A stretch of 59,734 bases of DNA from Aaosphaeria pasadenensis (lineage: Eukaryota; Ascomycota; Dothideomycetes; Pleosporales). Under the pieces are notes generated by a model. It did no database searches and was not told the DNA's origin. It was given only the letters and a program-made list of their open reading frames with translations. The translations under genes and the position numbers were made by a program. Below are positions 1-11,753 of the stretch, one piece after another. Positions within the stretch are counted from its first letter, which is position 1. Each line of letters begins with the position of its first letter. The DNA lies in the NCBI GenBank assembly GCA_022813625.1, contig JAKLMB010000059.1, positions 1 to 59,734 on the forward strand. Direction: 5' to 3'.

Positions 1-995
1 TGGATCAGTATCCTCACAGCTTGATACAATTGCTTCAATACCGTGTTCGTGGAGATTCATCAATTCCTTCTCTTAACGGGCGGCCCCCCCCCCCCCCCCC
101 CCCCCCCCGACAATCAGCGCCTACCCCTCAAAATTCAGCGCTCACCTGCAATGGAATTGGCACCTAGACTGGGTAAGCCTCGGTTAAATGTCCTCCTAAG
201 GCTGCTCCAGCAGTCAAATAACCTCCCGAGCGTATCGAGGAGAGCGCTCCCGACGAACAGACGGATTGCGATGCACAATTATTGGTCAATTTAACCAGCG
301 AATGAGTTTATACCGTCTTAAACCAATCCGAAGACAATTCTGCCTACTAGTATCTTACAATGGATTCCGATCACGACCTGAAAACCCATCGTCCCTTGCA
401 GGGCTGGACTGTGACATACGGCAATTAATGGCTTTGATGACTGATAATTCGCACTGGTCCAAAGAAAAGGTACTCAACGGCCTTTTTAAGAAGCTAAAAA
501 GAGGCATGTAAGAAGGTTAAAGAAATACTACTGTTAGAAATTTTACATTAAACTTTACACTTTAAGTTATAGTCATTAGGTATTAAAATATCCACTGGCA
601 AGGCGCCGCGTTTGGATATCGTACTTACATCTCAAACTAAACATGGGTTCTACTGAGCGCTGATACCGGCGGTAGCATACAAAGCCATGGAATCCAGCTG
701 ATTGCACTGCGAGAAACATCCGACATTTTGGTATGTGCAGATGCCAACCATGGAACCATGGAACCATGACGCACAACTGCAACATTTATTTATTGAATCT
801 TAGTAACTTTGGTTGAGATGTTGAGATGTTTATATGAAACATGAATATATATATATATATATATATGTAAGGAATTCCTCATCTCCCCTTCTCTCTCACC
901 TACGACTCACTCCAAGCTTTCCGGTCTTGACTGTCACATCAACCAACAACCAACAACCAGCATCTAAAACTCCAAAATCAACTCATCCAAAAAGA
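1..995. other. Non-coding stretch with AT microsatellite
   Basis: No convincing gene is seen. It contains the poly-C tract and an (AT)11 microsatellite at 845-866, about 130 nt upstream of the first gene. Short open frames here have no domain signature. Confidence 0.5.
84..108. repeat. poly-C tract (25 nt)
   Basis: Uninterrupted run of 25 C. Long C/G homopolymers are unusual in fungal DNA and often mark assembly or sequencing trouble. Two others occur in this window (16814-16830 and the terminal poly-G). Confidence 0.9.
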
Positions 996-1563
996 ATGTA
1001 TATCCCAACATCGATCGGCCTCATAGCGCTTCTAGGTACAGTGCATGTTGCTGCACTTCCAGTCAATATGAACACGGTGGCAGTCCCAACATCCACCCCT
1101 ACCGTTCCATCAAGCACCATCATCGTACCCGTCGTGAAGCAAACACTGACGGCACCCAATCACCTACTCCCTCTTCACCAACAGTAAGCCTCCTTCCCTC
1201 ATCATCTCGTTCTCACCCCCCTAACATCCTCGCAGGCACGACAAACGAGGCAAGACCAAGTTGACCAAGATCATCGACAAGGCAACTAGCCACTTCCGTG
1301 ACTTCATCGTCGGTAAACTCAAATCGAAGCCTATAGCTGCCCCTCTTAGTGTAGAGCAGCTAGAGCAATGGAACCTAGGGCCAAAAGTCGACCCAGCCAT
1401 TACGACCATCCAAGAGATGCCCACGATGGACCTGGAGGATCCCGTGCAGAAAGAACTTCTCCAAAGCAACTCTTGGGGGAAAGTCTCCACCACTCCCAAG
1501 CAAGAGAAGGAGGAGTGGCTCAAGGACCACCAGTGGGCAAAGCAGTGGGTTGAGAGCCATTGA
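996..1563 (+). CDS. Small secreted protein of unknown function
   Basis: Two exons, 996-1183 and 1236-1563, joined over a 52-nt intron (GTAAGC donor, CTAAC branch-like site, CGCAG acceptor), give about 171 residues. The ATG at 996 opens a typical signal peptide: residues 1-20 are hydrophobic and end in VAALP. A Thr/Ser/Pro-rich stretch follows (about 25-50), then a charged, helical-looking C-terminal half (KLTKIIDKATSHF, then acidic and Trp-containing segments ending EWLKDHQWAKQWVESH). There are almost no cysteines, so it is not a classical Cys-rich effector. The frame is continuous only across the intron, which supports the model. No family was recognised. A secreted or cell-wall-associated role is inferred from the signal peptide only. 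Confidence 0.65.
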
Positions 1564-2709
1564 TCCTTCTCTACCGTGGTTGCTCCCCTTGCATTCCCCC
1601 GTTTAATATATGCTCACTAAAGCATCTGGGCTGGTTTTTGCTGAAGAGTTCTGGTAGCCGGATATCGGCTTAATGGTGGAGTCATACTTCCAATGGTGTC
1701 GCTGTCATTACACTGTACCGTTCATTCCGTTACACTATTTCTTACCAGTATTTGAGAAATCCTGCCAGTGGGCCGAACCAATGAAACACTTATTACATAC
1801 CACCGTTGTCTCGTTGTTTGTGCATGTCATCACAGCTTGCAGGTGCAGTGAAGTGTTGAGTCCGCCTTTTTTGTGACCTGCGATTTCGTCGCGACTCCCT
1901 AATTGACAGGTATGCGAACTGCTACCACCAAGTCCACTGTTGCGAAACATTGAAGGTGCAATGCTATCTCAACTCCCTTGCTAATACGTATTATGGTATG
2001 GCAGGATAGGTGAGGCTATTCGGAGATCACGTTGTGGAGAAGGAAAGGCAGTAGGCGAATTATTCATACCCGCAGTCATAATGATACGTTAATTCACTTC
2101 ACTGGAGTGCCGACAGTTTCATTTCCTAGTCTTTTGTTAACAAGCACAGTAGATTAGTGCCAGGCCGGGACTTCCTACCGTACCGCTTAGCTTGTGGATT
2201 ACTGAAGCTCATTTGACTTAATTGACTCTTAATGTGGCTCTCTAATTGCTACCCTGTGGGAGTCATGTGATGTTGCTGTGAGGTCAAAGAACACCTCATT
2301 TCAGGAACAGAAATAATGGGGGGATTGGGCAGTTCTTAGCAAATCCAGGCTTATGTTCGGCGGAAACCCGGCCGTCGTGCATTGACTTCAAGTGCTAATA
2401 TTACTCATCTTTTAAAGGCTTCATACAACGCGGACGAAAATATTTGAGCATCATAGCATAATCATTCCATTAAATCCGGAATACGCCATAAGCCTAGTGA
2501 TGAGAGTCGTGTACTGCAGCTCTGAGATTTCAGGGAGATTTTGTTTCCAGCTGTAGATCCATGTTGACCAGACATGTATAAAAGATAGACGTAGCCATAG
2601 TTTTAAAAGGTCATCCACATCACGAACCAAATCCTGAAAGCTCGACTACCTATTCATATCTTATACATATCTTGAAATTATATACACGCGGCGTGAATCT
2701 ATCATCGGA
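1564..2709. other. Intergenic region upstream of the dehydrogenase
   Basis: About 1.1 kb without a supported gene. It serves as the 3' flank of the secreted-protein gene and the promoter region of the dehydrogenase. Confidence 0.5.
2577..2583 (+). promoter_or_regulatory. TATA box of the SDR gene
   Basis: TATAAAA lies 127 nt before the start codon at 2710, a normal distance for a fungal core promoter with a short leader. Confidence 0.5.
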
Positions 2710-3777
2710 ATGTCTCGCTTTAGCTATTCTACGACTGGGAGTGAGGTGGTTGCGGCCCTCGCAGAACAAGTTACCGGAAAGACGTGTGAGCAACTCCCGA
2801 ATGAAAGACATTTTCTATGGAGGCGGCTTCTAACCAGCATATCAGTCGTGATTACTGGCGCCAGTGAAGGTGGGCTGGGTGCAGGCGTCGCCGTCTCCCT
2901 CGCAGCTGCACACCCTGCCACGATTTTGCTCCTCGGACGCACTGAGAGTAAAGTGGCGCCCGTAATCGACACCGTCCAAAAGATCAGTCCGTCAACCACC
3001 ACGCTCTTTGTCGAGGTTGACCTTGCATCATGCGCCTCGGTTCGTACCGCCGCAGCTAAAGTTGGTGACATTGTTGAAAAGATCAATGTACTAATCAATA
3101 ATGCTGGCATTATGGGTGCTAAATTCTCCCTCACGCATGAGAATGTGGAGAGTCAGTTCGGCGCAAACCACATCGGCCATTTCTTACTCACCAACCTTCT
3201 TGTGTCAAAGCAGAATGCTATCGGCAAGGGCGCTCGCGTCATCAATGTTTCTAGCCAACTGTATCAGTTCAGTCCTGTGCGCTTCGACGATTACAACTTC
3301 TCCAATGGAGCAGTGTTCAATACCTGGGAGGCTTACGGCCAGTCAAAGACGGCCAACATTCTCTTCTCGGTCGCTTTGGCTAAGAAGCTGGCTGAACGGG
3401 GAGTAAGAAGTTATTCCTTGCATCCAGGCAACATCCAGGCGACCAAGTTGTCGTCTCAGATCGACCCGGCGGAGTTTCCAATTGTGGGAGCAATGATCAT
3501 GGATAAGAAGATTGCTATGCCTAGGGAGAAGACGATTGAACAAGGAACTGCGACTACGCTGGCGGCTGCCTTGGATCCTGAGCTTGACAGTGAGTCCACC
3601 CAACCTCCAATTGCAGTAAAGCGTTGCTGACCAGGATATTGTTATATAGATGCATCAGGAGCTTTCCTGGATGATTGCAATGTGGCAACACCATTGGCCT
3701 ATGCGTCTAGTCAGGACAATGCAGAAGAGCTATGGGCCCTGAGTGAGAAGATTGTAGGGCAAAAGTTTTCCTACTGA
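2710..3777 (+). CDS. Short-chain dehydrogenase/reductase (retinol dehydrogenase/WWOX-like)
   Basis: Three exons: 2710-2785, 2846-3589 and 3650-3777. The first intron (2786-2845) is a multiple of three and free of stops, so an unspliced reading looks continuous, but splicing restores the cofactor motif TFVITGASEGGLGAG. After splicing the protein is about 315 residues. Visible SDR features are the TGxxxGxG nucleotide-binding loop near residue 29, the structural NNAGIMG motif, a catalytic Ser in NVSSQLY and the catalytic YGQSK (YxxxK). The last exon restores the usual C-terminal segment, which ends GQKFSY. It is expected to be an NAD(P)(H)-dependent oxidoreductase; the substrate cannot be read. 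It is convergent with the MaoC gene, only 179 nt apart, and one gene away from an acyl-CoA ligase, so a shared acyl-chain pathway is possible but inferred. Confidence 0.85.
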
Positions 3778-3956
3778 TAACCCTGCCCTACACTTGGTGC
3801 TACTGAAGCACTGATTAATCAGTTCTTCCTGAAGGTAGAATATATTTGGTAAACCAAGTAGATAGATAAATGGCCATTTAAAATGCTTTCACAGTAAAGA
3901 TCATCAATTTGAACGACTGAAATCAATTTGAGAGCCTAAGGAAACAATTAGGTCTG

Positions 3957-4895
3957 TTATAGTTTTAATAATTGATCTTCGTGTAACAAAATGCATCCTT
4001 GGCTGATTACCACTCTCTCCTTGCCTCTCTCTTCTTTAACAACTATTCTGAATAGTATTTTACCACCCTCCTCTTTCCACATCTCTGTGAATAACTCGTC
4101 TCGCAATGCTGCGAAGACAGGCTTGCTCAGTCTGCACTTTACACTGCTGAATCTATCCGCATTCCCACCAGCAAAAGCCTCAACAACATGTCGCACTCCA
4201 ATTCCCAGCGTACAGGTCCCTGTTAGCAAGGGTGCCGGAAATCCAGCCGCCTTTGCCGTGTCCGGATCAATATGCAATGGGTTCAGGTCTCCAGATGCCG
4301 CCCGGTATAACGCAGCCTGTTCAGGGCTAGTCCGATGCGACAATACACGATCCGGCTTCCTGCTGGGCGTCTTGTACAACCTTGTCCTTGGACCGCGATC
4401 CATAAGCCCGGTGTTTGCACCATCAGATGGTACATGCATGACGAATCCCGACCATTCATTTTCGCATATGAGAACGCCCGACTCCCCACACGTCGTTAAG
4501 ATCTCTACACAGACCAAGACCCCATTCCCTCTCTTTCCAACATCAACCACTCTCGCCGTAGTCGTCAATGTCGCTTTACCCTCGGCTCCTCCCCTCGGAA
4601 CTGGATACGGTCTAATCAGCTTTAAGAAATGCTCTCCATGCACATGATTGTGCCCCTTGAATCCAGGCAGGAAGTCGGCCATGGCGGCATGAACCTTTCC
4701 CATGACGGCGATAGTGGGGACGGTGCCGAATGTTGGGAGCGCATGGAAGGAGGGCGAGGATTCGAAGACTAAAGGTAGACAGGTTCCCGAGGCTCCGAGG
4801 GCTAGGTTGTAGGATATCATCTGCTGGAGGGTGTGGGTTGTTTGTGTCGTCCAGGAACGGGATTTAATGGCGTGTACATCAATCTTGATTGCCAT
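3957..4895 (-). CDS. MaoC-like (R)-specific enoyl-CoA hydratase
   Basis: Intronless, 312 residues from the ATG at 4895; the open frame extends 21 nt further but begins with TTG. The C-terminal half holds the hydratase-2 signature: GDLNPLHIDPDTAKAAGFP, with catalytic Asp and His at about residues 203 and 208, followed by LLTGTCTLG, where the family usually has a His before the Gly. The N-terminal half resembles the degenerate first hot-dog fold of a double-hot-dog hydratase. The family hydrates trans-2-enoyl-CoA to (R)-3-hydroxyacyl-CoA, usually in peroxisomes. The C-terminus LKL is only a weak match to a PTS1 signal. It is divergent from the acyl-CoA ligase at 5665 with a 769-nt shared promoter region, which suggests co-regulation in one small pathway. 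Confidence 0.85.
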   Translation of the reverse strand: MAIKIDVHAIKSRSWTTQTTHTLQQMISYNLALGASGTCLPLVFESSPSFHALPTFGTVPTIAVMGKVHAAMADFLPGFKGHNHVHGEHFLKLIRPYPVPRGGAEGKATLTTTARVVDVGKRGNGVLVCVEILTTCGESGVLICENEWSGFVMHVPSDGANTGLMDRGPRTRLYKTPSRKPDRVLSHRTSPEQAALYRAASGDLNPLHIDPDTAKAAGFPAPLLTGTCTLGIGVRHVVEAFAGGNADRFSSVKCRLSKPVFAALRDELFTEMWKEEGGKILFRIVVKEERGKERVVISQGCILLHEDQLLKL

Positions 4896-5664
4896 TTTGG
4901 GGAATCCAGAAAACAAGGCTCACTCCAGTATAATAAGTTCTTTCCGAGGTGGTCGAGTTTTAAGGGTCGGCAAAGATATGTTTATACTCGAACATGTTTG
5001 CAGCTTATTCGCATGCACCATAATGCAAGGATATCTTATGTAGTCGTTAGTTGGTCGTCGTAATAAGAAACTCATTGGGGTGTGTCCATTGTAAACGATA
5101 CCCCACTTTTGACGTTGATCATCAGAGACACATTACTCGTAGCCGAGGGCTCTGTCCGTTTTTATGACCGGCCAATCTCATGTTATAGCAGCTGTTCCGG
5201 TTTGAGACATGTGTTATTAGATAGCTTTAGAATAATGCCTCTGTACTTTCTGCTCAAAAGACACTGTCTAAGATAGATTCACGTATGGTGCTTCTCAAAG
5301 TTAAGGCTTCTGAGAGCCAGGCAGTATGAAGTGTAGAGTCGCGAAAAGCACGCCTTCAAGAGTGAAACTGACGTAGCGTAATGGGGAATGAAGCGGAATA
5401 ACACGACTTGCAGAACCTGGGGTAAAGGATGCGCTTCCGTGTGCGCTTCCAAAGCCTCGGTGTGGGGTAAGACTCCCGTGTGGTTACGAAAGGAGAAGTT
5501 CGGCCACGTTCGGCGGAATCGGGTCCGTTGTTAGTATGGCTACTATGGACTCTGTCTACGTATATTTTCACGAAGGAATTGATCATTTCGCTGTTGTAGA
5601 TGAAACACGTAAGAGAAATCAGATTTAGAGATTTGTCTGATATTTTGGCCATTTTGCCTTCAGT
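4896..5664. promoter_or_regulatory. Shared divergent promoter region (hydratase / acyl-CoA ligase)
   Basis: 769 nt between two start codons that face away from each other. No coding signal is visible. It must hold both promoters. No specific operator was recognised. Confidence 0.45.
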
Positions 5665-7490
5665 ATGCCCTGGCTTGCACCCGACACATATCCACTGCCT
5701 GAGCAGGACCTCGTGTCCTTCAGTTTCGGTAATGCAACATATGATCTAGACAAGCCGGTAAGTACGTCACCCAATTGATCGTCCCTCTCCTTCCAATTGC
5801 AACTCAATCTCGTCTCAAGGTCTACTACGACATCGATGACCCCAAGCGAACAATATCATGGAACCAAGGCTACCGCATTGTCCGCAAACTAGTCGCTGGC
5901 TTTCGCGCGGCGGGCCTTCAGCGAGGCGACTGCTTCAGTATCACGTCCTTCAATGACATAATGTACTCAATGGTTTTCCTCGGGGGCGTAGGCGCAGGGG
6001 GCATCTTCTCGGGAACGAATCCCGCATACCGCGTCCACGAGGTTCGACACCATATCCGTACAGCGCAGGTGAAGCTCTTCATCGTGGAACCAGAACTTCT
6101 GGACGTTGTGTACGAGGGAGCGATGGCGGAGGGGATTCCAAAAGACAATATATTCATCTTCAATGTGCGAGGCCAGAGCGTACCTGATGGGTTTCGGTCT
6201 TGGGAATGGCTGTTGTCACATGGCGAACAAGAGTGGGATCGCATTACTGACCTTCAGACGCTCAAGACTACAGATGTGGCAAGATTGACCACGAGCGGAA
6301 CGACCGGCCTCCCGAAAGTCGCGTGCCAGAGCCATTATAATGCTACTTCGTACCACACGATGACCGTCACTATGAACGAGGATAAGATCACTTGGGAGCC
6401 CCGAAATATATGTCCCCTACCAATGTTCCACGTAGCCACCGTACCGGCTATTCACGCTTCGCCATTTCGATCTGGCCACCCGGTGTGGATTATGCGGCGA
6501 TTCGAATTGGAGCCATATCTCGAGGGCATCGAGCGCTTGAAGATCACCAACCTAGGAATGGTACCCCCTCTGATCATCGCCATCATCAATTCCCCGCTTT
6601 CGCAGAAGTACTCGTTGAAGAGCGTGCGTGCGGTGGGTGCCGGTGCTGCACCGCTCGATGCGGGCTCCCAAAGGAGGCTCCAGGCTCTCTGTGCTGCTGA
6701 CTGTGTTGTCACGCAGGTGATGGGCATGACGGAGACGACGAGTGCGATTTGTCTGTTCTACTACCCCGAAGGAGACGAGACGGGGAGCGTTGGGAGAAGA
6801 TTTATGCCGGGGACTGATGTTAAGTGAGTACCACGCTAATATTTCTAATTGGGAGAGTCAAAGGGCACAGTGACTGATATAATGGTATAGTCTTGTCGAT
6901 GACGACGGAAACGACGTGACGGACTATGACGTGCGGGGGGAGCTCTGCGTGCGCGGGCCTACGGTCGTTCGCTGTTACTTCAACAATGACAAGGCGAATA
7001 AAGAGTCTTGGGATGAGGATGGGTACTTCCATACTGGAGATATCATGTACTGTGATCGCAAGCTGAATAAGTGGTACATCGTTGATCGCAAGAAGGTCAG
7101 TCAGGCTAGTATGTGCACGGTTTCCATGCATGACTGACGCACTTATAGGAACTGATTAAAGTGCGTGGCTTCCAGGTTGCACCGCCTGAGCTCGAAGCAG
7201 TACTCTTGGAAAAGAAAGACAAGATTGTCGATGCCGCCGTCATTGGGGTAAGGCTGAAGAAGGACTCTGAAGATGAGTCGCCACGAGCATATGTCGTGCG
7301 ACGATTAGGCTCCGACATCTCAGAGGAGGAAGTGAAAAAATATATCAGCGATACACTGGCTGCATACAAACAACTCACAGGTGGCGTGGTATTCTTGGAC
7401 GAAATCCCAAAGAGTCCGAGTGGAAAGATTTTGAAGCGGGTGTTGCGTGAACAGGCCCAAAGGGAAATCTTGGTTCAGGCGAGATTATAA
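5665..7490 (+). CDS. Acyl-CoA ligase, 4-coumarate-CoA ligase-like, peroxisomal
   Basis: Four exons: 5665-5757, 5820-6823, 6891-7095 and 7149-7490, giving about 547 residues, the normal length for the family. All ANL-superfamily motifs are present: the P-loop-like TTSGTTGLPK, the MGMTET motif, YFHTGD, the hinge VDRKKELIKVRGFQVAPPE (restored only by removing the third intron) and the C-terminal PKSPSGKILKR with the catalytic lysine. The protein ends in ARL, an acceptable PTS1 signal, so a peroxisomal location is likely. The reaction is ATP-dependent formation of an acyl-CoA via an acyl-adenylate; the acid may be aromatic or medium/long chain. With the adjacent hydratase and dehydrogenase it could form a beta-oxidation-like or side-chain-modifying module (inference). 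Confidence 0.9.
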
Positions 7491-7636
7491 ACTCAAGAAG
7501 AGTGATTTTACAATCAGTCAATGAATAGGGAATTGGTTTAAAGATGTATTACTGTATGCGTGAGAACGCTAGGGTATCAACGCTATGCCAAAAACGAAAA
7601 ATTCGAACAGATGAAAGCGCGAGCTAGGGTGGTGGT

Positions 7637-8740
7637 TCAAGCAGCTTGTGCACCTCCCGACCGTCGACGTGTTCGTCGGTATGAGGTGCCAGCGCCATGT
7701 TCTTCCATTAAACGAACCACCTTTCGGCCCCACGGGAATTCGCCTGAATGATCACGATGATCTAAACAAGGGCTCATTCGCAAAGGTACAAACCACTCGA
7801 TGAGAGAATCTCCCATGATGCTCCTGATATTCGCAAGCGGCCCTAGATCCCACAATCCGGTACCAAGTTCCGTTTGGACCACGATGTAAGAGCGTGTTGG
7901 GCTACGGCTAACTTCGCATAGTACGACAGATTGATCGGATGTGGTGTTTGGAGGATTGAGATTGCCTCCACGAAGTGCAACCTGGTGAACAAAGTCCCGC
8001 TGCATGACCTCGACGGTGGTCTGGTTGATAGAAAGGTTGTAGAATGTCGTGGCAAACATGCCGAATGTGAATAGGAAAAAAAGACCAGCGAGTGCTACGG
8101 CGACTACCCATGTTCCTGGAGCCGAATGCAAGACATGATGGCGCTCAGCCAGGAAGTAGGCCACCACAATCAAGGTAAACCCGGTATAAAGAAATCCATA
8201 GAACAAAAATTGTACGAAGAACTTGTGTGTAGTCTCTGATATAATTCCGCCAGCATAGGGGCAGTAATGATCCATCCTCCGCACACATCTTCCCAATTGT
8301 TTGGAGTGGTGGGTCCTATCTGGTTTGAAACTGTGACATTTGTCGCACCACAAAGGCCATCCTTGATAATCGCAGATGTAGGCATCGAGGCGATCGTAAT
8401 GTTTCGTTGAAGCGGTGCTTTTCTCTGAAGAAGGTTCGCCGAGTGGAGTCACTCCAGGATTAGTCCAGATGACTTGCAAAAGACGCAGAAAGGTTATGCA
8501 AAAGACAACTAGAAGAAGGAGGTAGACAACGAGTAGTCCGATACCCGTCGCTCGTCTCGGCTCGAAACCATGGTTCGTGTATTTTGGGATCGGTTGGATC
8601 AGCGCGTTTAGACAGATCCGATAGACGACAACATATGTTGCTAGACCCATGCCGGCAGCTTCGACCAGGGGCAGCACGACGGACATGATCTGATTTGCCT
8701 TCTTATCCATGGCGTTCTGACGCTCTTCTGATATCGCCAT
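7637..8740 (-). CDS. pfa5: Palmitoyltransferase of the DHHC family, Pfa5-like
   Basis: Intronless, 367 residues, with four predicted membrane segments: two before the Cys-rich domain (about residues 25-45 and 65-90) and two after it (about 180-205 and 215-240). The zinc-binding Cys-rich domain spans about 127-175 and contains CDKCHSFKPDRTHHS and the active-site tetrad as DHYC within MDHYCPYAGG. DHYC variants are known in active fungal enzymes, and the ISETTHKFFVQF segment that follows is characteristic of fungal Pfa5. It should S-acylate membrane-associated proteins in the endomembrane system or at the plasma membrane. The third Cys usually found in the HHC part of the domain is replaced by Ser. 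It is convergent with the acyl-CoA ligase, 146 nt apart, with no obvious functional link. Confidence 0.85.
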   Translation of the reverse strand: MAISEERQNAMDKKANQIMSVVLPLVEAAGMGLATYVVVYRICLNALIQPIPKYTNHGFEPRRATGIGLLVVYLLLLVVFCITFLRLLQVIWTNPGVTPLGEPSSEKSTASTKHYDRLDAYICDYQGWPLWCDKCHSFKPDRTHHSKQLGRCVRRMDHYCPYAGGIISETTHKFFVQFLFYGFLYTGFTLIVVAYFLAERHHVLHSAPGTWVVAVALAGLFFLFTFGMFATTFYNLSINQTTVEVMQRDFVHQVALRGGNLNPPNTTSDQSVVLCEVSRSPTRSYIVVQTELGTGLWDLGPLANIRSIMGDSLIEWFVPLRMSPCLDHRDHSGEFPWGRKVVRLMEEHGAGTSYRRTRRRSGGAQAA

Positions 8741-11700
8741 TTTGTATATGTTTAATCTGTGTATTGGTGGAAACGCGGTAGAGGTAGAGGGCGGGGTTCG
8801 TATGAAAGTCGCGAATAGCGCTGGCTATTAGCACTCCGCATAGACAGCGGCAATGGGGAGATGGGTTCTGTGGGATAACCAGAGACTGTAAAGCACATCG
8901 AGGTACTCCGTATTTAGTTATCTGGTGTGACAGTGAAGGTTGGACTCGAGGGCCGTAAGCCCAGCGTGAAGCTTGGTTGTGGATGACATCGATGCGACCG
9001 ATGCGATCATTGGAGGTTGGTAAGTCGTCGTACCCAAGGGAGCCGATGTTCCGGGGTTGGCTTGGCAGCACGTGATGCAGTTGTCCGGGTTTATCTCGGA
9101 ACGGGCCGAATGCGTGCCGAATTCCCATAAACACATGACGTCTTCACGTCAACACCAAAGTCACGATCCGTACTGACTTCAATTTCAACGCACACCATAC
9201 CTTCCACAACCTTGACCCTGTTGTACTCGTATACGACTGAAAAAACCTCGCTAGCAAAAGCCAGTCCCACTCTCTGGCAAAATCAACATCAGCTTCATCA
9301 GCTTCGTGCATCAGCATCTGCCGATTCATCCTTGCTCGCAGGACGCTAGCCGCCCTACTTTTGCCCATTAGATCTATCTATCCTTCAGCCTTGCGCTCTT
9401 CTCAATCTTCTCTCTTCCTTCTTGTCTCCCTTTTCTCTATGCTCCCTTGCTTTCGTTCTTCCCCTTTGAGTGGCATCATTGGGATAACCAAGGACGACTC
9501 ATCGTTTTCACCTGCATGCTCCAGCTAATGGTCACGCTAAATCGTCTTTATGCCTCCAATGCTACCTCATCACTCACTCATCCCAAATGAACCGTGCGGC
9601 TGCAGATCTCTGTATAGTCTCCTTTCCTTCACCGGAGTCACGTTTAAGGCAGATGCCTACTTGTGTCTCCTGTGTTACCGTCTCGTACATCCGTCTTACT
9701 GTCAATGCCTTAATCGGCCATAGCTTCTACTTGCAGCAAAGCGCTAATATCCTCCAGTGGCCGGAACGAATCCTTGCCTGATGTTCTCTCATCCCGCGTT
9801 CTCAGGCTTCAGCCTGTCGGTGCATCCCTTGACCTCCGCACATCCAATCCCCTTCCAGACTGTAGCTGGTACTGAAGCCTTCAATTACCACTACATACTC
9901 GCTGCAGAATAGATTCAGGTTTCGGATTCGGGCAAAGTGAGGCGAACTATATTCTCCAGAAACTCAACTCAGCCTTGTCCCCTTGGCGGCTCTATAAAAC
10001 TATGCTGCGCCTGGTCAGTGTGAAGCTGAAGCTGGCGAAGTGCGATTCACCGCAATGTCAATTACAACATAGCCGTGAGGCCGACTAGAGGGCTGCCTGC
10101 CGCCATTCACAAAACCTTTCAAGCCAAAACTCTTTTGGAATTCTCAGTTCACGCAATCAAAGCACGGGATATGCAGGTCGACTGGGTATGACAGAGACTA
10201 GCAATCATCGCTAAGTGCTTGTTTTTCATCTCCACCTGTCCCAAGGATGCATGCCGATGACTCCTATCAAGAGCTTGTATTCATTGCATGCCTATTCACG
10301 CGCTACTTGGGCATTGTTGCAGGGCTAGGGTCTCGTGCTTACAAGTCGTGAGCTCTCGTCGCGGCAGGTTCCCAACAATGACGCTATACTTCGGCGTCAC
10401 CGTTTCAATCAATCCCTGGAAGTCAAGGTCCTCAATTACAGGACCTGGTATTTGTGATCACGATATGGCGAACTCTCAGTACCCATTGTTATGTATCTCG
10501 TTGGTTCTATCCATACCACGAGCCTGAGTCTATGGAATGAAGGGGGCCCAGCCGATGAGCACCCACCTTACGACGCATCGTCGCGTTGTCTTGCAATTGA
10601 TACCTCATATCCATTTCGTTTGGAATTTAACTCAGTCAGGCCGCATCCACGTACGAATGTAACGCCTCCTGTTCTTAGACTTGCGTTGTACCACCACTCT
10701 TCGTGGATGCCTAGCGAGTAACGACGAAGTATAGTCATTTCGAAATTTTGTGGACACACAACGAACCGTTGAACGGATCAATATCTCCACGCTCGCTGTA
10801 ATTGCAACCGTCAATGGCCATCTTGGTCTAGCCGCTAGCAATGACTGGACAGAATGACTGGACAGACTGCCTGAAACGTGCACCACATCTCACATATACT
10901 TCCGCTCTCAATACTATGAATTACAGGGACCAAACACTGGAAATCGTCCCGATTAGGCAAAAAGAAGGCAAACATTTCTTTCCCGGTGAGATCATCAAAG
11001 ATTGGCTTCAGCTTTTGGCGGTGCAGCCTGACGGACAACAAGGCCAGTATCGGGGATACCGTTCCTTAGCTACCGTTTTTCTTTTGGTTCCAGAGAACGA
11101 CGTCCATACACATCAATCTAGTGGCGCAAGTAATCTCGACTGATGCTACCTATCATCTCAGACCTCAGCCCTATACCTGGACAAGCAACTATCTCAGCCT
11201 TCATTGGGCATTACCGTTGTAATGCCAGTATCACGGCCAGTATGAGCTCGGTATCTCCTATTGCTGTGGCCACTGGAAACCAGGGTTAACAGTCAAATCA
11301 TACACTGTCTCCTAAAAAGTACTCCTCACCGCAGTTTACAAGGACCTATGGTATCGAGACTATACCGGAGCTGGCCGCTTGTGATCACAATGCCCAACCT
11401 GGCTTCTGGTCTGGTTCGTCCGCGGATTGGCTGTTCCAGGGATGTCTACCGTCAACGGCTGTGTGCATTGCTGCCTCTTTGGCTTGGTCTTGGCTCCTTT
11501 TACCTGATGCTTTGGGCTCATCTTTTACTCCCTTCCTTAAGGTATGGTATCGAGCAGAGTTAAAACTTACATAAGTGTGGGGGTTGTAGAGCTGGTTATT
11601 GGAGTCGTATAAAGAGGTATTGTGCAAGCTGCTTTGGCGATGCATATCACAACCATCACCAGCTTTCTGCACCTCGAAGCGACTCCATCGCTCGAGATCC

Positions 11701-11753
11701 TTGAGAAAAGCATTCTTCATCTCTTCAGAAATTCTTGATTCGGCCTATTAAAC
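8741..11753. other. 3-kb gene-poor intergenic region
   Basis: Only short frames on both strands, none with a domain, signal peptide or good splice continuation. It begins with the promoter of the palmitoyltransferase gene and ends with that of the first zinc-ribbon gene. A TACTCCGTA word lies near 8904. I saw no RNA gene or transposon terminus. Confidence 0.5.

Noticed and set aside
3991..4647. 218-codon + strand frame opposite the hydratase
   Set aside because: Shadow of the MaoC gene, with no domain of its own.
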